Below, piece after piece: positions 18,493-26,681 of a stretch of 64,000 bases of DNA. The DNA is taken from NCBI GenBank assembly GCA_045123185.1, contig JBGVIL010000206.1, positions 14,951 to 78,950 of the forward strand, written 5' to 3'. The stretch's first letter is position 1; each line of letters starts with the position of its first letter. Position numbers and translations under genes: made by a program. The stretch comes from UBA1231 sp045123185 (GTDB lineage: Bacteria; Bacillota_I; Bacilli_A; ML615J-28; CAG-313). Under the pieces are notes generated by a model. The model saw only the letters and a list, made by a program, of their open reading frames with translations, was not told where the DNA came from and made no database searches.

Positions 18493-19155
18493 TTACTTTT
18501 TAGAAGAGAAGTTAAAATTAAACTCTGGTTCTGTATTTTTCTTTTTCTTATCTCCTAAAAGTACATCTGGATGGTCTTTTAATAATGTTTGCACTCTAGC
18601 ATTTGTAGCTTCTAAGAAAACTTGATTTCTTTTATCTACGTAATCTTCAATCTCATCGTCTGTAGAGATGTCTTCTGCTCTTAATAGGTTTAATAGACGT
18701 GGGTCATAACCTTTTTCTGTAACCATAGCTGTTATTTTATCTCTTCTTCTGATTAAAGATAATTCTTTTTCATATTCAGCTATTTTTAACTCTTGATTAT
18801 CTATTTGTTTTTTATATCTTTCTTCTACGCTTAATTTAGCCATTTCTTCAGCTTCTTTTTTCTTTTGCTCAATTTCTTCTAGTATATTTTCTCTCATTTT
18901 TTCTTTTTCTGAGTTTACACTAGCTTTTAGAGCCATAGTTTGTTTTTCATGCTCTGATTGTTGAGCTTTTAAGGCTTTAGCTATAGCCTTATCTAATTTT
19001 TTGTCGAATTCTGCTTGTAATTTTGGGTCTTGTAGTAACACATCTAAGTTTTGTGTATCACTTGGTGCAGGTGTGTTAATTGCATTTTGATTTTGGTTTG
19101 GTTCCATAGTACCATTCACTCCTTGATTTAATTCATTTAATTGATTTTCATCCAT
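18493..19155 (-). CDS. capsid scaffolding protein (DUF4355-like)
   Basis: A 220-residue protein. Residues 1-40 are Asn/Gln/Pro-rich. Residues 45-150 form a long charged coiled coil (EIEQKKKEAEEMAKLSVEER). The C-terminus ends in basic residues (FNFNFSSKK). Composition, size and position right after the portal are typical of Gram-positive phage scaffolds that shape the procapsid and are then removed. A major capsid gene normally follows, but is not seen here. Confidence 0.8.
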   Translation of the reverse strand: MDENQLNELNQGVNGTMEPNQNQNAINTPAPSDTQNLDVLLQDPKLQAEFDKKLDKAIAKALKAQQSEHEKQTMALKASVNSEKEKMRENILEEIEQKKKEAEEMAKLSVEERYKKQIDNQELKIAEYEKELSLIRRRDKITAMVTEKGYDPRLLNLLRAEDISTDDEIEDYVDKRNQVFLEATNARVQTLLKDHPDVLLGDKKKKNTEPEFNFNFSSKK

Positions 19156-19192
19156 GTTTTAATCCTCCTATTATTTAATTATTTTTATATCT

Positions 19193-19216
19193 GATACCGG
19201 CATGGCGACCGGTATC
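19193..19216. other. intergenic GC-rich hairpin between portal and scaffold
   Basis: Perfect 8-bp stem GATACCGG / CCGGTATC with an 8-base loop in an otherwise AT-rich gap. No T-tract follows on the minus strand, so it may be an mRNA processing or stability element setting the portal-to-scaffold ratio rather than a terminator. Confidence 0.6.
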
Positions 19217-19250
19217 AAATGATAGAATTTGAAAAGCGACCGTTTTAGTA

Positions 19251-20978
19251 TTACTTGGTTGGTCTACCCTCCCTAGATTGAGTGTTTTTTATATTTTTTG
19301 TTTTATCTGGGACTAATTTAGGTTTGTTATTAACTTTCGCTTCAATTTGATTATTAGTTTGAGAAGCGGTTGTTGACACTGTAGATGTTTTCGTATTTTC
19401 TGTGCTGACAGGGTTGTCTACGTCGTTAGGACTTACGAACTCAGTATCTGGTGCAACAGTTTCATAAAGAATTTCAGTTTCCTCTTCTTTGTTTTTCTTT
19501 TCTGTTGCGTAATCGTATCCAAGATTTGAAAGCAATGTCTTTTGTGATAGGATACCGTTTAATGCTAATTGTTGATTTATGTTTTCATCTGTCATTGATG
19601 GTAGGTTTGTACCTATTTCAATATTTATATCATCTACGTTGTAGTAGATTGGGCTTGTAGTGTTAATTCTTGCAAAGAAGTTCGCCCATCTATGTTTTAG
19701 AAGCACTTTTATACCTTGTCTTACGTCATCTAGCATAAGGGCCATTGTATAGAATTTTCTATCTATGGCGCTGGCATTCATATCTCCAGAGTTGAAGGCT
19801 GCGTCAGATGTATTTGGTATACCCGAAATCTGGAAGATTGAGTCTACGTAGTATTTTAGATACTTTGTAGCGTCTTCTGCGTGGATTTCTTTTAATAGCC
19901 AAGACACATCGCCACCCTCTTGCACGAAAAATGTTTTAGAATTCATTAAATAATTGTCTTCAACAATACGTGCTGGGTTTAAAATTGTCTCTGGGTTTGA
20001 TGCGCTGATTGGTTCTTCTGGTTTGAAGTCTGGATTTGGTATTGTTAGTGGGTTTTCAGGTCTGTAACCAGAGATTTTTAATTTCGCATCTGTATCATTG
20101 TATTGATATAGGTTATTCAAGTTGTTCATAATGTTTTCGTATGAAGATACTAATGAGATGATTGGGTCTATAATGCTGACTTGTGGGTCTGGCTCGAAAA
20201 CACTGAAGGTTGTAATTTTATGTGTACTTTCTTTTTCTTCTTTTAATGTGATTACGTTTTTATATTTACCTGTTGCATCTTCATTAGTGGTTTTGTCATA
20301 GATGCTGGTAGCATAATTATTAGTATATGGATTGCATTCAACACAATAATATAATGTGTGCTCTTGATTGTCTTCTGAGTTACGCTTATCTAGTGTGTAC
20401 ACAGTAATTATTCCTATTGGTTTTTGTTGTGATATGTCATTTATGTCTGTTGGATATATTGCTACGGTATTTAAAGCGGATAGTGGATAATATGTGTAAT
20501 TTGGGTCTGTTGTGTTAACTGTACCAGTCTTAGGGTCAATACTTGGTAGGTCTAGTTGTCTTTCATATGCTGCTCCGAAAAGCACAGCGTCATGGAATAA
20601 GGTTTTAAGTACCTTAGGGTCGTCGTTTTTTGATGAGAGTGTAGTAATTATAAACTTTAATTGCGCTGCTGTGTCTGGGTCTAGTGGTTTTGTGTTTGAT
20701 GGATGCAATAGTTTGTATGCTTCTGCTTCTGCTTCGTCTATAATTTCTACATTATATGTAACTTCTCCAGATAGATAACCAGCAGCTAAGTCAGTTATAA
20801 ATTTTTCGAAGAAAACTTGAACAGATGAGCCTTCGTTCGTAGATGTTGCAGTGATTCCACGAAGGTATCTCTCTTGAATTGTTTGTCTTTTCTTAAGAAC
20901 AGCATCTACTTCTGAAAATAAATCTTGTAATTTACCGTTTGAATACTCATCTTTTATATTTTTTGAGATTTTAATCAT
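19251..20978 (-). CDS. portal protein
   Basis: A 575-residue protein of SPP1 gp6 type: the ring through which DNA enters and leaves the head. It opens with helices and a SSVQVFFEKFITDLAAGYLSG region and then the typical mixed core (YPLSALNTVAIYPTDIND). In the middle is a long stem/wing segment (NNLNNLYQYNDTDAKLKISG) and DASAIDRKFY-type helix around 415-440 (NSGDMNASAIDRKFY). The C-terminus is low-complexity and polar. It starts the minus-strand head operon, with a promoter at 21013-21041. The large terminase gene is 9 kb away rather than adjacent. Confidence 0.85.
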   Translation of the reverse strand: MIKISKNIKDEYSNGKLQDLFSEVDAVLKKRQTIQERYLRGITATSTNEGSSVQVFFEKFITDLAAGYLSGEVTYNVEIIDEAEAEAYKLLHPSNTKPLDPDTAAQLKFIITTLSSKNDDPKVLKTLFHDAVLFGAAYERQLDLPSIDPKTGTVNTTDPNYTYYPLSALNTVAIYPTDINDISQQKPIGIITVYTLDKRNSEDNQEHTLYYCVECNPYTNNYATSIYDKTTNEDATGKYKNVITLKEEKESTHKITTFSVFEPDPQVSIIDPIISLVSSYENIMNNLNNLYQYNDTDAKLKISGYRPENPLTIPNPDFKPEEPISASNPETILNPARIVEDNYLMNSKTFFVQEGGDVSWLLKEIHAEDATKYLKYYVDSIFQISGIPNTSDAAFNSGDMNASAIDRKFYTMALMLDDVRQGIKVLLKHRWANFFARINTTSPIYYNVDDINIEIGTNLPSMTDENINQQLALNGILSQKTLLSNLGYDYATEKKNKEEETEILYETVAPDTEFVSPNDVDNPVSTENTKTSTVSTTASQTNNQIEAKVNNKPKLVPDKTKNIKNTQSREGRPTK

Positions 20979-21012
20979 GATTTTTTTCTAACCTCCGTTC
21001 ACTTTTTGTTTA

Positions 21013-21041
21013 ATTATATAATATTTTATTTTTAATTACAA
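21013..21041 (-). promoter_or_regulatory. minus-strand promoter for portal operon
   Basis: On the minus strand, TTGTAA (21041-21036), a 17-base spacer and a perfect TATAAT (21018-21013) lie about 35 bases upstream of the portal ATG. The other minus-strand promoter found (36289-36317) also has TTGTAA. The gap 20979-21322 otherwise holds no ORF. A GC-richer stretch at 21121-21200 has no feature I recognise. Confidence 0.75.
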
Positions 21042-21225
21042 GTGGAGTACAACTTTGTTGTCTTTTATGGATTTTTTAGTTGTTTTTAATTAGACAAGAA
21101 GGTTGTTGTCTAAATATCCCAGATATATGTTTTGGGGGTTGCCAGTACTTGCTCAGGGTCGCAAAGATAAACTACGCCTGGGTTTGGGGCTTCTGAAGAT
21201 GTTAAAAGTTGACTAAGATATGATA

Positions 21226-21299
21226 TTGACTTTTAACTAAAAATGTAGTATAATTATTATAATAAGAAAAATAAATATATTTATGAAATAAATATATTT
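21226..21299 (+). promoter_or_regulatory. early plus-strand promoter with leader hairpin
   Basis: TTGACT (21226-21231), 17-base spacer beginning TTTAACTAAA, TATAAT (21249-21254). The leader then forms a perfect 12-bp stem (AAATATATTTAT / ATAAATATATTT, 21273-21299) with loop GAA just before the ribosome binding site. It drives the 21.3-22.6 kb gene set. The hairpin near the 5-prime end may stabilise the mRNA. Confidence 0.85.
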
Positions 21300-21322
21300 A
21301 AAAATAGAAAGGAGTTTTTAAA

Positions 21323-21523
21323 ATGGATAAAAAAGTTATCTACTATTCACGCAACTACGACAACTACATTACAATTACATCAAATGATAATGCTACCGTA
21401 TACACACATTATAAAAACGATAGACCAGTAAAAACAACATTTAATAAGTACGCATTTATTGAATACTTAAAAGGTACAACAGTACCAAATAAATATAGAA
21501 AGGAAGTTGAAAGTTATGTATAA
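21323..21523 (+). CDS. small early protein, unknown
   Basis: A 66-residue protein, the first gene after an early promoter, with AAAGGAG 13 bases before the ATG. It is polar, with many Tyr, Asn and Thr, and predicted beta (DKKVIYYSRNYDNYITITSN). There is no domain I recognise. The stop overlaps the next gene start by a few bases. First genes of phage early operons often alter host functions, but nothing in this sequence shows that. Confidence 0.7.
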   Translation: MDKKVIYYSRNYDNYITITSNDNATVYTHYKNDRPVKTTFNKYAFIEYLKGTTVPNKYRKEVESYV

Positions 21524-21797
21524 GTATGAAGTTTTTAGAAAAAACGAAAAAGGGAAATATGAAAAAGTAAACGATTTACAAGCTAAAGGAATATACATAT
21601 TACAAGATATGTGTAATTATCACGAAAGAAAAGTTGACGGCGAAAAAATAAGAATAGTTAAACATTACAATTACAGTACTAAAATGAATATTGATGTATA
21701 TTTCAATAACAATTATAAATACACTTATTACGATATACCTTGCACAAGTGGCGCATATATTGACAGTCAAGAACTATTAGAAAAGGAGGTGAACTAA
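21516..21797 (+). CDS. small early protein, unknown
   Basis: A 93-residue protein from the ATG at 21516, with AGGAAG about ten bases upstream; a TTG nine bases earlier is less likely. It is rich in Tyr, Asn and Lys (KMNIDVYFNNNYKYTYYDI). No family is recognised. It overlaps the previous gene and is followed by an AGGAGGTGAAC ribosome binding site for the next. Confidence 0.7.
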   Translation: MYKYEVFRKNEKGKYEKVNDLQAKGIYILQDMCNYHERKVDGEKIRIVKHYNYSTKMNIDVYFNNNYKYTYYDIPCTSGAYIDSQELLEKEVN

Positions 21798-21798
21798 T

Positions 21799-22161
21799 AT
21801 GCAAAAAGTAAATGCTAAACTATTCGCACTAAAGTATAAACTTTTGAAAGTGCTAACTGCTTCAATAGAAAAAGACAAAAAAGCAATAAAAGAAGGCGCA
21901 GACATTACATTCAAAGATTACGCTAAAATACAAGTTGTAGATTGCACACGCACAAGCTACTCTAAAGAAGACCAAAAGAAACTTGACGAATACGCAACTA
22001 AAATGTGCATTGCTAAACAAGTTACACATTATACTAGAATAGACATTGACAATATTCCAACAGAAGTAGACGACAAAGTCAATGAAATATTAGCAACATT
22101 AGAAGATAGCAACGACAAAGTAATAGCAAAAGTAGCAAGTAAAGTATCTAATATCAAATAG
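21799..22161 (+). CDS. small early helical protein, unknown
   Basis: A 120-residue, Lys-rich, mainly helical protein (KYKLLKVLTASIEKDKKAI) with a C-terminal helix that repeats Val/Lys/Asp (DKVIAKVASKVSNIK). There is no catalytic motif. It has a strong ribosome binding site (AGGAGGTG), and a hairpin follows its stop codon. Confidence 0.7.
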   Translation: MQKVNAKLFALKYKLLKVLTASIEKDKKAIKEGADITFKDYAKIQVVDCTRTSYSKEDQKKLDEYATKMCIAKQVTHYTRIDIDNIPTEVDDKVNEILATLEDSNDKVIAKVASKVSNIK

Positions 22162-22183
22162 GGGCGACCTAAAGGGTAGCCCC
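22161..22183 (+). other. intergenic hairpin
   Basis: GGGGC (22161-22165) pairs with GCCCC (22179-22183), with an inner ACC/GGT pair, between two early genes. No T-tract follows, so it may protect the upstream mRNA or mark a processing site rather than end transcription. Confidence 0.6.
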
Positions 22184-22205
22184 ATAAAGAAAGGAGTTGA
22201 TAGAT

Positions 22206-22412
22206 ATGGTCACAACCGCTTCTGGTACATATACAGTAGAGCAACACAAAAGAATAGAAAACAGAGTAAAACAAGCATTTAAGGACTACTGGCACGATAA
22301 AATATCAGTATGGCAATTAGAAGAGATTAAGGAGAGAAGCAGGCTAAGCCCTGGCGAAATCCAGAGCATTCAATATACGGCTAGTTTAGAAGATAGAAAG
22401 GAGTGTAAATAA
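22206..22412 (+). CDS. small early protein, unknown
   Basis: A 68-residue protein from the ATG at 22206, AAAGGAG nine bases upstream; the TTG at 22197 overlaps the ribosome binding site. It is helical and basic (HKRIENRVKQAFKDYWHD). The second half (LSPGEIQSIQYTASLE) resembles a small helix-turn-helix but too weakly to call. Its stop overlaps the next start (TAATG). Confidence 0.65.
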   Translation: MVTTASGTYTVEQHKRIENRVKQAFKDYWHDKISVWQLEEIKERSRLSPGEIQSIQYTASLEDRKECK

Positions 22413-22576
22413 TGGATAAGCTAATTAAAGAATACGAAGACTTAAGTAGCAGGGAGTTTATGGTACAAATGGCTGACCACCTAGACAGTAGTGACTACCG
22501 CTTCTTAAATGAAGTCCACCAAAGAAAAATGCAAATAAGAAAAGAGCTGAAAGAGTTGTACAATTATGAAGTATAA
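22412..22576 (+). CDS. small early protein, unknown
   Basis: A 54-residue, highly charged helical ORF (MDKLIKEYEDLSSREFMVQM). It is coupled to the upstream gene through a one-base stop/start overlap and has AAAGGAG upstream. It is the last gene before a terminator-like stem. It is supported by coupling and composition only. Confidence 0.6.
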   Translation: MDKLIKEYEDLSSREFMVQMADHLDSSDYRFLNEVHQRKMQIRKELKELYNYEV

Positions 22577-22582
22577 CTCTTT
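22550..22582 (+). terminator. terminator at end of first early operon
   Basis: AAAGAGTT (22550-22557) pairs with AACTCTTT (22575-22582), followed by TATTG, spanning the stop codon of the 54-residue gene. The stem is AT-rich and so only moderately strong. Confidence 0.5.
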
Positions 22583-22671
22583 TATTGTATCAGTCCATAA
22601 CGGCACGCCAAGGCGTCCGCGTAGCGTATAAAAACAAGTGAAATTACGCTAAAAAATAACTTGTCATATTA

Positions 22672-22753
22672 TTGACTTTTAATTAAAACTATAGTATAAT
22701 TAAAAGTGAACATATACGGACTAGCCACACGGCTAAATTTGACCCGTATATGT
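22672..22753 (+). promoter_or_regulatory. early promoter with structured leader
   Basis: TTGACT (22672-22677), 17-base spacer beginning TTTAATTAAA, TATAAT (22695-22700). The transcript should begin next to a two-level hairpin: ACATATACGG (22710-22719) with CCGTATATGT (22744-22753), enclosing TAGCC / GGCTA. The ribosome binding site follows. It drives the MoxR/VWA operon. Confidence 0.85.
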
Positions 22754-22775
22754 ATTATAGAAAGGAGCATATATT

Positions 22776-23675
22776 ATGCAAATCAATGGAAAAGATGTAA
22801 TACAAATTAAGGCAAGTGAGTTTAGAGAGTTACTAAATGATAAAGTCAACTTACTTGTATATGGTCTTTCAGGTTTAGGAAAGACAAGTATAGTTAGAAA
22901 CTACGCAAAAGATAATGACTTAAAATTAAAGATAATCAACTTAGCAACTAAATTACCAGAAGCTATTGGTGGTATTCCTTATGTAACAGATAAAGAATAC
23001 TACAGAGAGCTACTTTCAATAGAGCTTAAGGAAGTGTTTGACGACGACGGCGAAGGATGGGTAATATTCTTTGATGAAATCAACCAAGGTAGCCCAGAAG
23101 TTTTCAACACATTATATGGTATCTGTTACCCTATGGGAGAAGACAGAGAGTGGGCAGGACACAAGTTATCTAAGGCACAAATAGTTGCTTGTGGTAACTT
23201 AGCAGATGGGTCTGATGGTACAGTATACCTAAATGACTTACCAACACCACTACACAACAGGTTTTTTGTATATGAGTTAATACCAAATAAGAAAGACACA
23301 ACCGAGTATCTAAAGAAGAAGTGGAAAAACATACCACAGGTAGCCAAGTATATTAAAACTATGCTTGACGCAGATATAAGCCCAAGAGATATAGACTTAT
23401 GCTTAGATATACTTGCATACGAAAAGAACGGCTTACTACTACAAGCTAAGTTAGGTACAGCACTAACAACTAAGATATATGACATACAAAAAGGTATCAA
23501 GAACCTTGACCCAGCAGAGCTATTGAAAAATGCACGTAAAGTATATGAACAATTTAAGGAAGACGGAGAAGTTATGTTTGGAGCTGAGACAGTTACAACA
23601 GAAGCAGAGTTAAGAACTAAATTTGAAGAGTTTTTATCTGACGAAGAAATCGCAGGAATATTCAAAGGGGAATAG
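22776..23675 (+). CDS. MoxR-like AAA+ ATPase
   Basis: A 299-residue AAA+ protein. Walker A GLSGLGKTS is at 30-38, Walker B VIFFDEINQ near 96-104, and an Arg-finger region follows FNTLYGICYPMG and PTPLHNRFFVYEL (sensor 1 N, then HNRF). A C-terminal lid is present. Family members remodel proteins together with a VWA-domain partner, and the next gene encodes exactly such a partner 20 bases downstream. In a phage the pair may act on host or virion proteins. AAAGGAG precedes the ATG. Confidence 0.9.
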   Translation: MQINGKDVIQIKASEFRELLNDKVNLLVYGLSGLGKTSIVRNYAKDNDLKLKIINLATKLPEAIGGIPYVTDKEYYRELLSIELKEVFDDDGEGWVIFFDEINQGSPEVFNTLYGICYPMGEDREWAGHKLSKAQIVACGNLADGSDGTVYLNDLPTPLHNRFFVYELIPNKKDTTEYLKKKWKNIPQVAKYIKTMLDADISPRDIDLCLDILAYEKNGLLLQAKLGTALTTKIYDIQKGIKNLDPAELLKNARKVYEQFKEDGEVMFGAETVTTEAELRTKFEEFLSDEEIAGIFKGE

Positions 23676-23694
23676 AAAGGAGTAGTGATTAGTT

Positions 23695-25110
23695 ATGAGT
23701 AATCCATTTTTGAACAGTGATAGCCGTGATATTGAAACGGCTATCCTATTAGAGCAAGCAAATGTTACTGATATAGGTAACGCAGTAGCTTATACAGACG
23801 GTAAAAGAGTATTCATGAACACGGAAGACAACTTGTTTTCAATACTACCAGCATATACAAATGGTATGCTTAAGTGGTTATTATGGCACGAAAAAATGCA
23901 CATGGAGTTGAGACACCACAACAGGTTTTTCAAATACTTGAAGGAGTTAAACGACGCTGAAACTATGGACGAGTTTAGAGTTACTAAAAATGAAGTCAAT
24001 ATAATTATGGACATATTAGTACACGACAGTTTAGCTAGAATGTTTCCAGACTTAGTAGAGACAGCAGTGAACAACTTAGCCCAGATGCGTAACAGAAACT
24101 CTCTAAAATATACATTCAAAACACACACATTAGAAGAGATGTTAGAAGAGTACGCAAAGCATAAACACGGAGACGACGACAAAGACGGCAAAGGAGAAGG
24201 GGAAGGCGAAGGCACTCCAGAAGAGACAGAAGACGACGGAGACGGAGAAGGTACAGGAGATAAGCCAACAGACAAAGAGAGCGAAGGCGAAGACACACAC
24301 GAAGACAGAGAAGGTAAAGACGGACACGGTGCAAGTGGTAAAGGTAAAGACGGAAAAGAGCCAGAAATAAAAGAAGACAGTCCAGCCCCAGCAAGTGAAC
24401 AAGCTGACCCAGAACCAGAGCCAGAGCATGACAAAACAGACTGGTCTAAACTAGACAACATAGACGACAAAGAGTTTATAGAGAAGGACGAAGGGGACAG
24501 ATATGTAGAGCAAATAGAAAGACTTAAAAAGAAAAAGTTTAGACTTGCTAAATTAACACAAACTCTAAATGGTTTGGCAACTACTACAAAGGTTAGAAGT
24601 TATAGAACACCAAGCACAATACAAGTAGGCGGTGGCGTAATACTAAAAGGACAGACACAAGGGAAAACATCTTTATACTTATGTTTTGACGCAAGTGGGT
24701 CAATGGGTAGAGAGATGGAAACATTCAAAGAGATAATATCTAAATCAATACCACAGGCAATGGACACACCAACAACATGGTTTAGTGGTTACTGTTACCA
24801 CGGAAGTGTTGACCACTGTCATGATAGAACTGGTAGAAACAGGGACTACTATAAAGGAAAGTTTAAGGACTTTATGCCAGTACACGCAGACAGTGGATAT
24901 AGCGATGACGGAGACAGAACTATAGAGTTATGCTGGAAAGCTGAACAGTTGGGGTATTCACCTATTGGAGTTACTGACGGTGGTGGTTCAATTTCATGGT
25001 CAAAAGATATGCTTAAACAATTAAAACGCACAGTGTTAGTAGGACAGAACAGATATTGGCTGGAAGCAGCCCAAAACATAAATCCCAAAATACAAATACT
25101 AGATATATAA
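23695..25110 (+). CDS. VWA-domain protein with HExxH N-terminal domain (DUF2201-like)
   Basis: A 471-residue partner of the MoxR-like ATPase. The N-terminal domain carries HEKMH (His65, Glu66, His69), a zincin-like zinc motif. Residues about 155-265 are an extremely acidic low-complexity linker (GDDDKDGKGEGEGEGTPEE). The C-terminal VWA-like domain has the metal-ion site DASGSMG (Asp332, Ser334, Ser336). The same order is found in bacterial DUF2201 proteins encoded next to MoxR genes. Expected role: the ATPase and VWA pair remodels or delivers a metal to a target. The target is unknown. Confidence 0.9.
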   Translation: MSNPFLNSDSRDIETAILLEQANVTDIGNAVAYTDGKRVFMNTEDNLFSILPAYTNGMLKWLLWHEKMHMELRHHNRFFKYLKELNDAETMDEFRVTKNEVNIIMDILVHDSLARMFPDLVETAVNNLAQMRNRNSLKYTFKTHTLEEMLEEYAKHKHGDDDKDGKGEGEGEGTPEETEDDGDGEGTGDKPTDKESEGEDTHEDREGKDGHGASGKGKDGKEPEIKEDSPAPASEQADPEPEPEHDKTDWSKLDNIDDKEFIEKDEGDRYVEQIERLKKKKFRLAKLTQTLNGLATTTKVRSYRTPSTIQVGGGVILKGQTQGKTSLYLCFDASGSMGREMETFKEIISKSIPQAMDTPTTWFSGYCYHGSVDHCHDRTGRNRDYYKGKFKDFMPVHADSGYSDDGDRTIELCWKAEQLGYSPIGVTDGGGSISWSKDMLKQLKRTVLVGQNRYWLEAAQNINPKIQILDI

Positions 25111-25131
25111 AGAAAGGAGTTGAAGTATATT

Positions 25132-25467
25132 ATGTATAAAGTTTTAAAAGAAAAAGGAAATAACGTTAATATTGTACTGGAAAACGTAGAGACAAAAGCA
25201 AGTATCGTGTTAGGTAGAATGTCAAGCCCTATACTTGATATTCTTAAAGACGCAGGTTACAAGTTCGACGACGCTTCAAGTATGTCTATAAAGGATGAGT
25301 GGAACTTAGAAGTGAACGAAGATGTAGGAAAAGAACTTGCAAAGCAAGCAATGAAGATGAGTAAACCAATAAGAGACCAGAGCAAGAAAGCCAAAGACGT
25401 GGTTAAGAAGCCAAACAAACAAATTGACGCAATGGATGTCCTTTTAGGACTAGCTTCATATAATTAA
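25132..25467 (+). CDS. phage protein, unknown
   Basis: A 111-residue protein from the ATG at 25132 (AAAGGAG upstream; the TTG at 25120 is less likely). The N-terminal half is beta-rich (VNIVLENVETKASIVLGRM), the C-terminal half basic and helical (RDQSKKAKDVVKKPNKQ). It is cotranscribed with the MoxR/VWA pair, so it could be a third subunit or substrate adaptor, but there is no motif for this. Confidence 0.65.
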   Translation: MYKVLKEKGNNVNIVLENVETKASIVLGRMSSPILDILKDAGYKFDDASSMSIKDEWNLEVNEDVGKELAKQAMKMSKPIRDQSKKAKDVVKKPNKQIDAMDVLLGLASYN

Positions 25468-25497
25468 AATAAATTTTAGAAAGGTAGGTAGATTAGA

Positions 25498-25905
25498 ATG
25501 GAAGCAAAACAAATTATTATTAATAAGAACAGGGGATGGCGTGGTTTAGCAGAAGCTAGACTGGTAGATAACGAAAGAAAAGAAGTATTAAAAATGATAT
25601 TTAGTTTTAGTCAACCAGTATGGGACGATATGTTGATGGGGTATATGGTAGTACAAGACACTGATTACTATTATGTAGTAGAGTTCGATAATATAGACGC
25701 ATTACCTAAAGGACAAAGAAGTGTATTACTTAAATACTTCACAGCTAATATCACAAGTTGTACTACATACAGAAAGAACGACTGGACACAAGAAGCATTA
25801 GCACACGGACATTATGATAAAATATCACACTTCATTAAGAACAGAAACAACCATACACAATCAGACTGGAACTGTATTGGTATCAGAGTTGTACCAATGA
25901 TATAG
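25498..25905 (+). CDS. phage protein, unknown
   Basis: A 135-residue protein, AAAGGTAGGT upstream. It has mixed secondary structure with FSQPVWDDMLMGYMVVQDTD and a His-rich section (ALAHGHYDKISHFI). I recognise no domain. It belongs to the MoxR/VWA operon by spacing (about 30 bases). Confidence 0.65.
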   Translation: MEAKQIIINKNRGWRGLAEARLVDNERKEVLKMIFSFSQPVWDDMLMGYMVVQDTDYYYVVEFDNIDALPKGQRSVLLKYFTANITSCTTYRKNDWTQEALAHGHYDKISHFIKNRNNHTQSDWNCIGIRVVPMI

Positions 25906-25942
25906 TGGACATAGATTAAATATTAGAAAGGATGTGGAGAAT

Positions 25943-26176
25943 ATGAACAGATGGTTCAAAGAAATCGCCAATGATAATAGTAAAGGAATATACGAAAGAT
26001 TTATAGCACACATATTAGATAGCTTAACTGAAGGAGACCCGGAGTTAGAACCCCATGTGAACAGCATCGATGTGATGGGATTCATATCAGAGCTAGTAGA
26101 TGATGATGAGTTGTGGACACCAGTAGATGACTACTTAATAAACAGATTAAAAGAAAAAATAGAGGAGGTGAAATAA
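25943..26176 (+). CDS. small acidic protein, unknown
   Basis: A 77-residue protein from the ATG at 25943 (AAAGGATG upstream). It is acidic and helical (DSLTEGDPELEPHVN, then ELVDDDELWTPVDDYL). Its stop abuts the next ATG, so the two are coupled. There is no domain call. Confidence 0.65.
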   Translation: MNRWFKEIANDNSKGIYERFIAHILDSLTEGDPELEPHVNSIDVMGFISELVDDDELWTPVDDYLINRLKEKIEEVK

Positions 26177-26569
26177 ATGGGATACCGTTCAGAAGTATAT
26201 TTAAAGACCACAACCGAAGGTTGGATAATACTAAAGAGCTTCAATGATAAGATAACAGAACCCAAAGAAAGACCTCTAACGTACAGCGAAGTGAACAAAA
26301 CTCCAGATGGGTTCTATAAAATCGAGTATCACGACATCAAATGGTATGACAGTTACCAACAAATTCAAAACTTCAATCGTGCACTAGATGAAATGAGAGA
26401 CCAAGACATACCATTCAGTTTTATTAGATTGGGTGAAGACACTGACGATATTGAACACGTTTGCAACTGGACAGACGACATACCAGATGAGATTAATTCC
26501 TTCGAACCAGTAGTAGATATCAACGATGAGTGCACGGAGTACGAGCCAGTGACTCTGGATGCGGATTAG
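26177..26569 (+). CDS. phage protein of the MGYRSEV type, unknown function
   Basis: A 130-residue protein starting MGYRSEVYLKTTTEGW, an opening I know from small phage proteins of unknown function. It is followed by an alpha/beta fold (FIRLGEDTDDIEHVCNW) and an acidic tail. GAGGAGGTG lies just upstream within the end of the previous gene. No function is inferred. Confidence 0.7.
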   Translation: MGYRSEVYLKTTTEGWIILKSFNDKITEPKERPLTYSEVNKTPDGFYKIEYHDIKWYDSYQQIQNFNRALDEMRDQDIPFSFIRLGEDTDDIEHVCNWTDDIPDEINSFEPVVDINDECTEYEPVTLDAD

Positions 26570-26623
26570 TGAACAGGATTCAGCAGGATGGAAGAAAGGA
26601 GTGAAATAATATGAGACATAAAC

Positions 26624-26652
26624 TTGACTTTAGATTAAAAGTATTATATAAT
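26624..26652 (+). promoter_or_regulatory. promoter before RuvB-like gene
   Basis: TTGACT (26624-26629), 17-base spacer beginning TTAGATTAAA, TATAAT (26647-26652). It lies 30 bases upstream of the RuvB-like ATG. A 28-codon ORF (26611-26697, MRHKLDFRLKVLYNS at the start) with its own AAAGGAG covers the promoter and overlaps the next start. It may be a translated leader of the upstream transcript or chance. Confidence 0.8.
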
Positions 26653-26681
26653 AGTAGCATAGTGAAAGGGGGTGAAAGGAA

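Noticed and set aside
24116..24470. Leu/Ser-rich minus-strand ORFs inside the VWA gene
   Set aside because: They are shadows of the acidic Asp/Glu/Gly linker of the plus-strand VWA gene; they have no ribosome binding site and low complexity.
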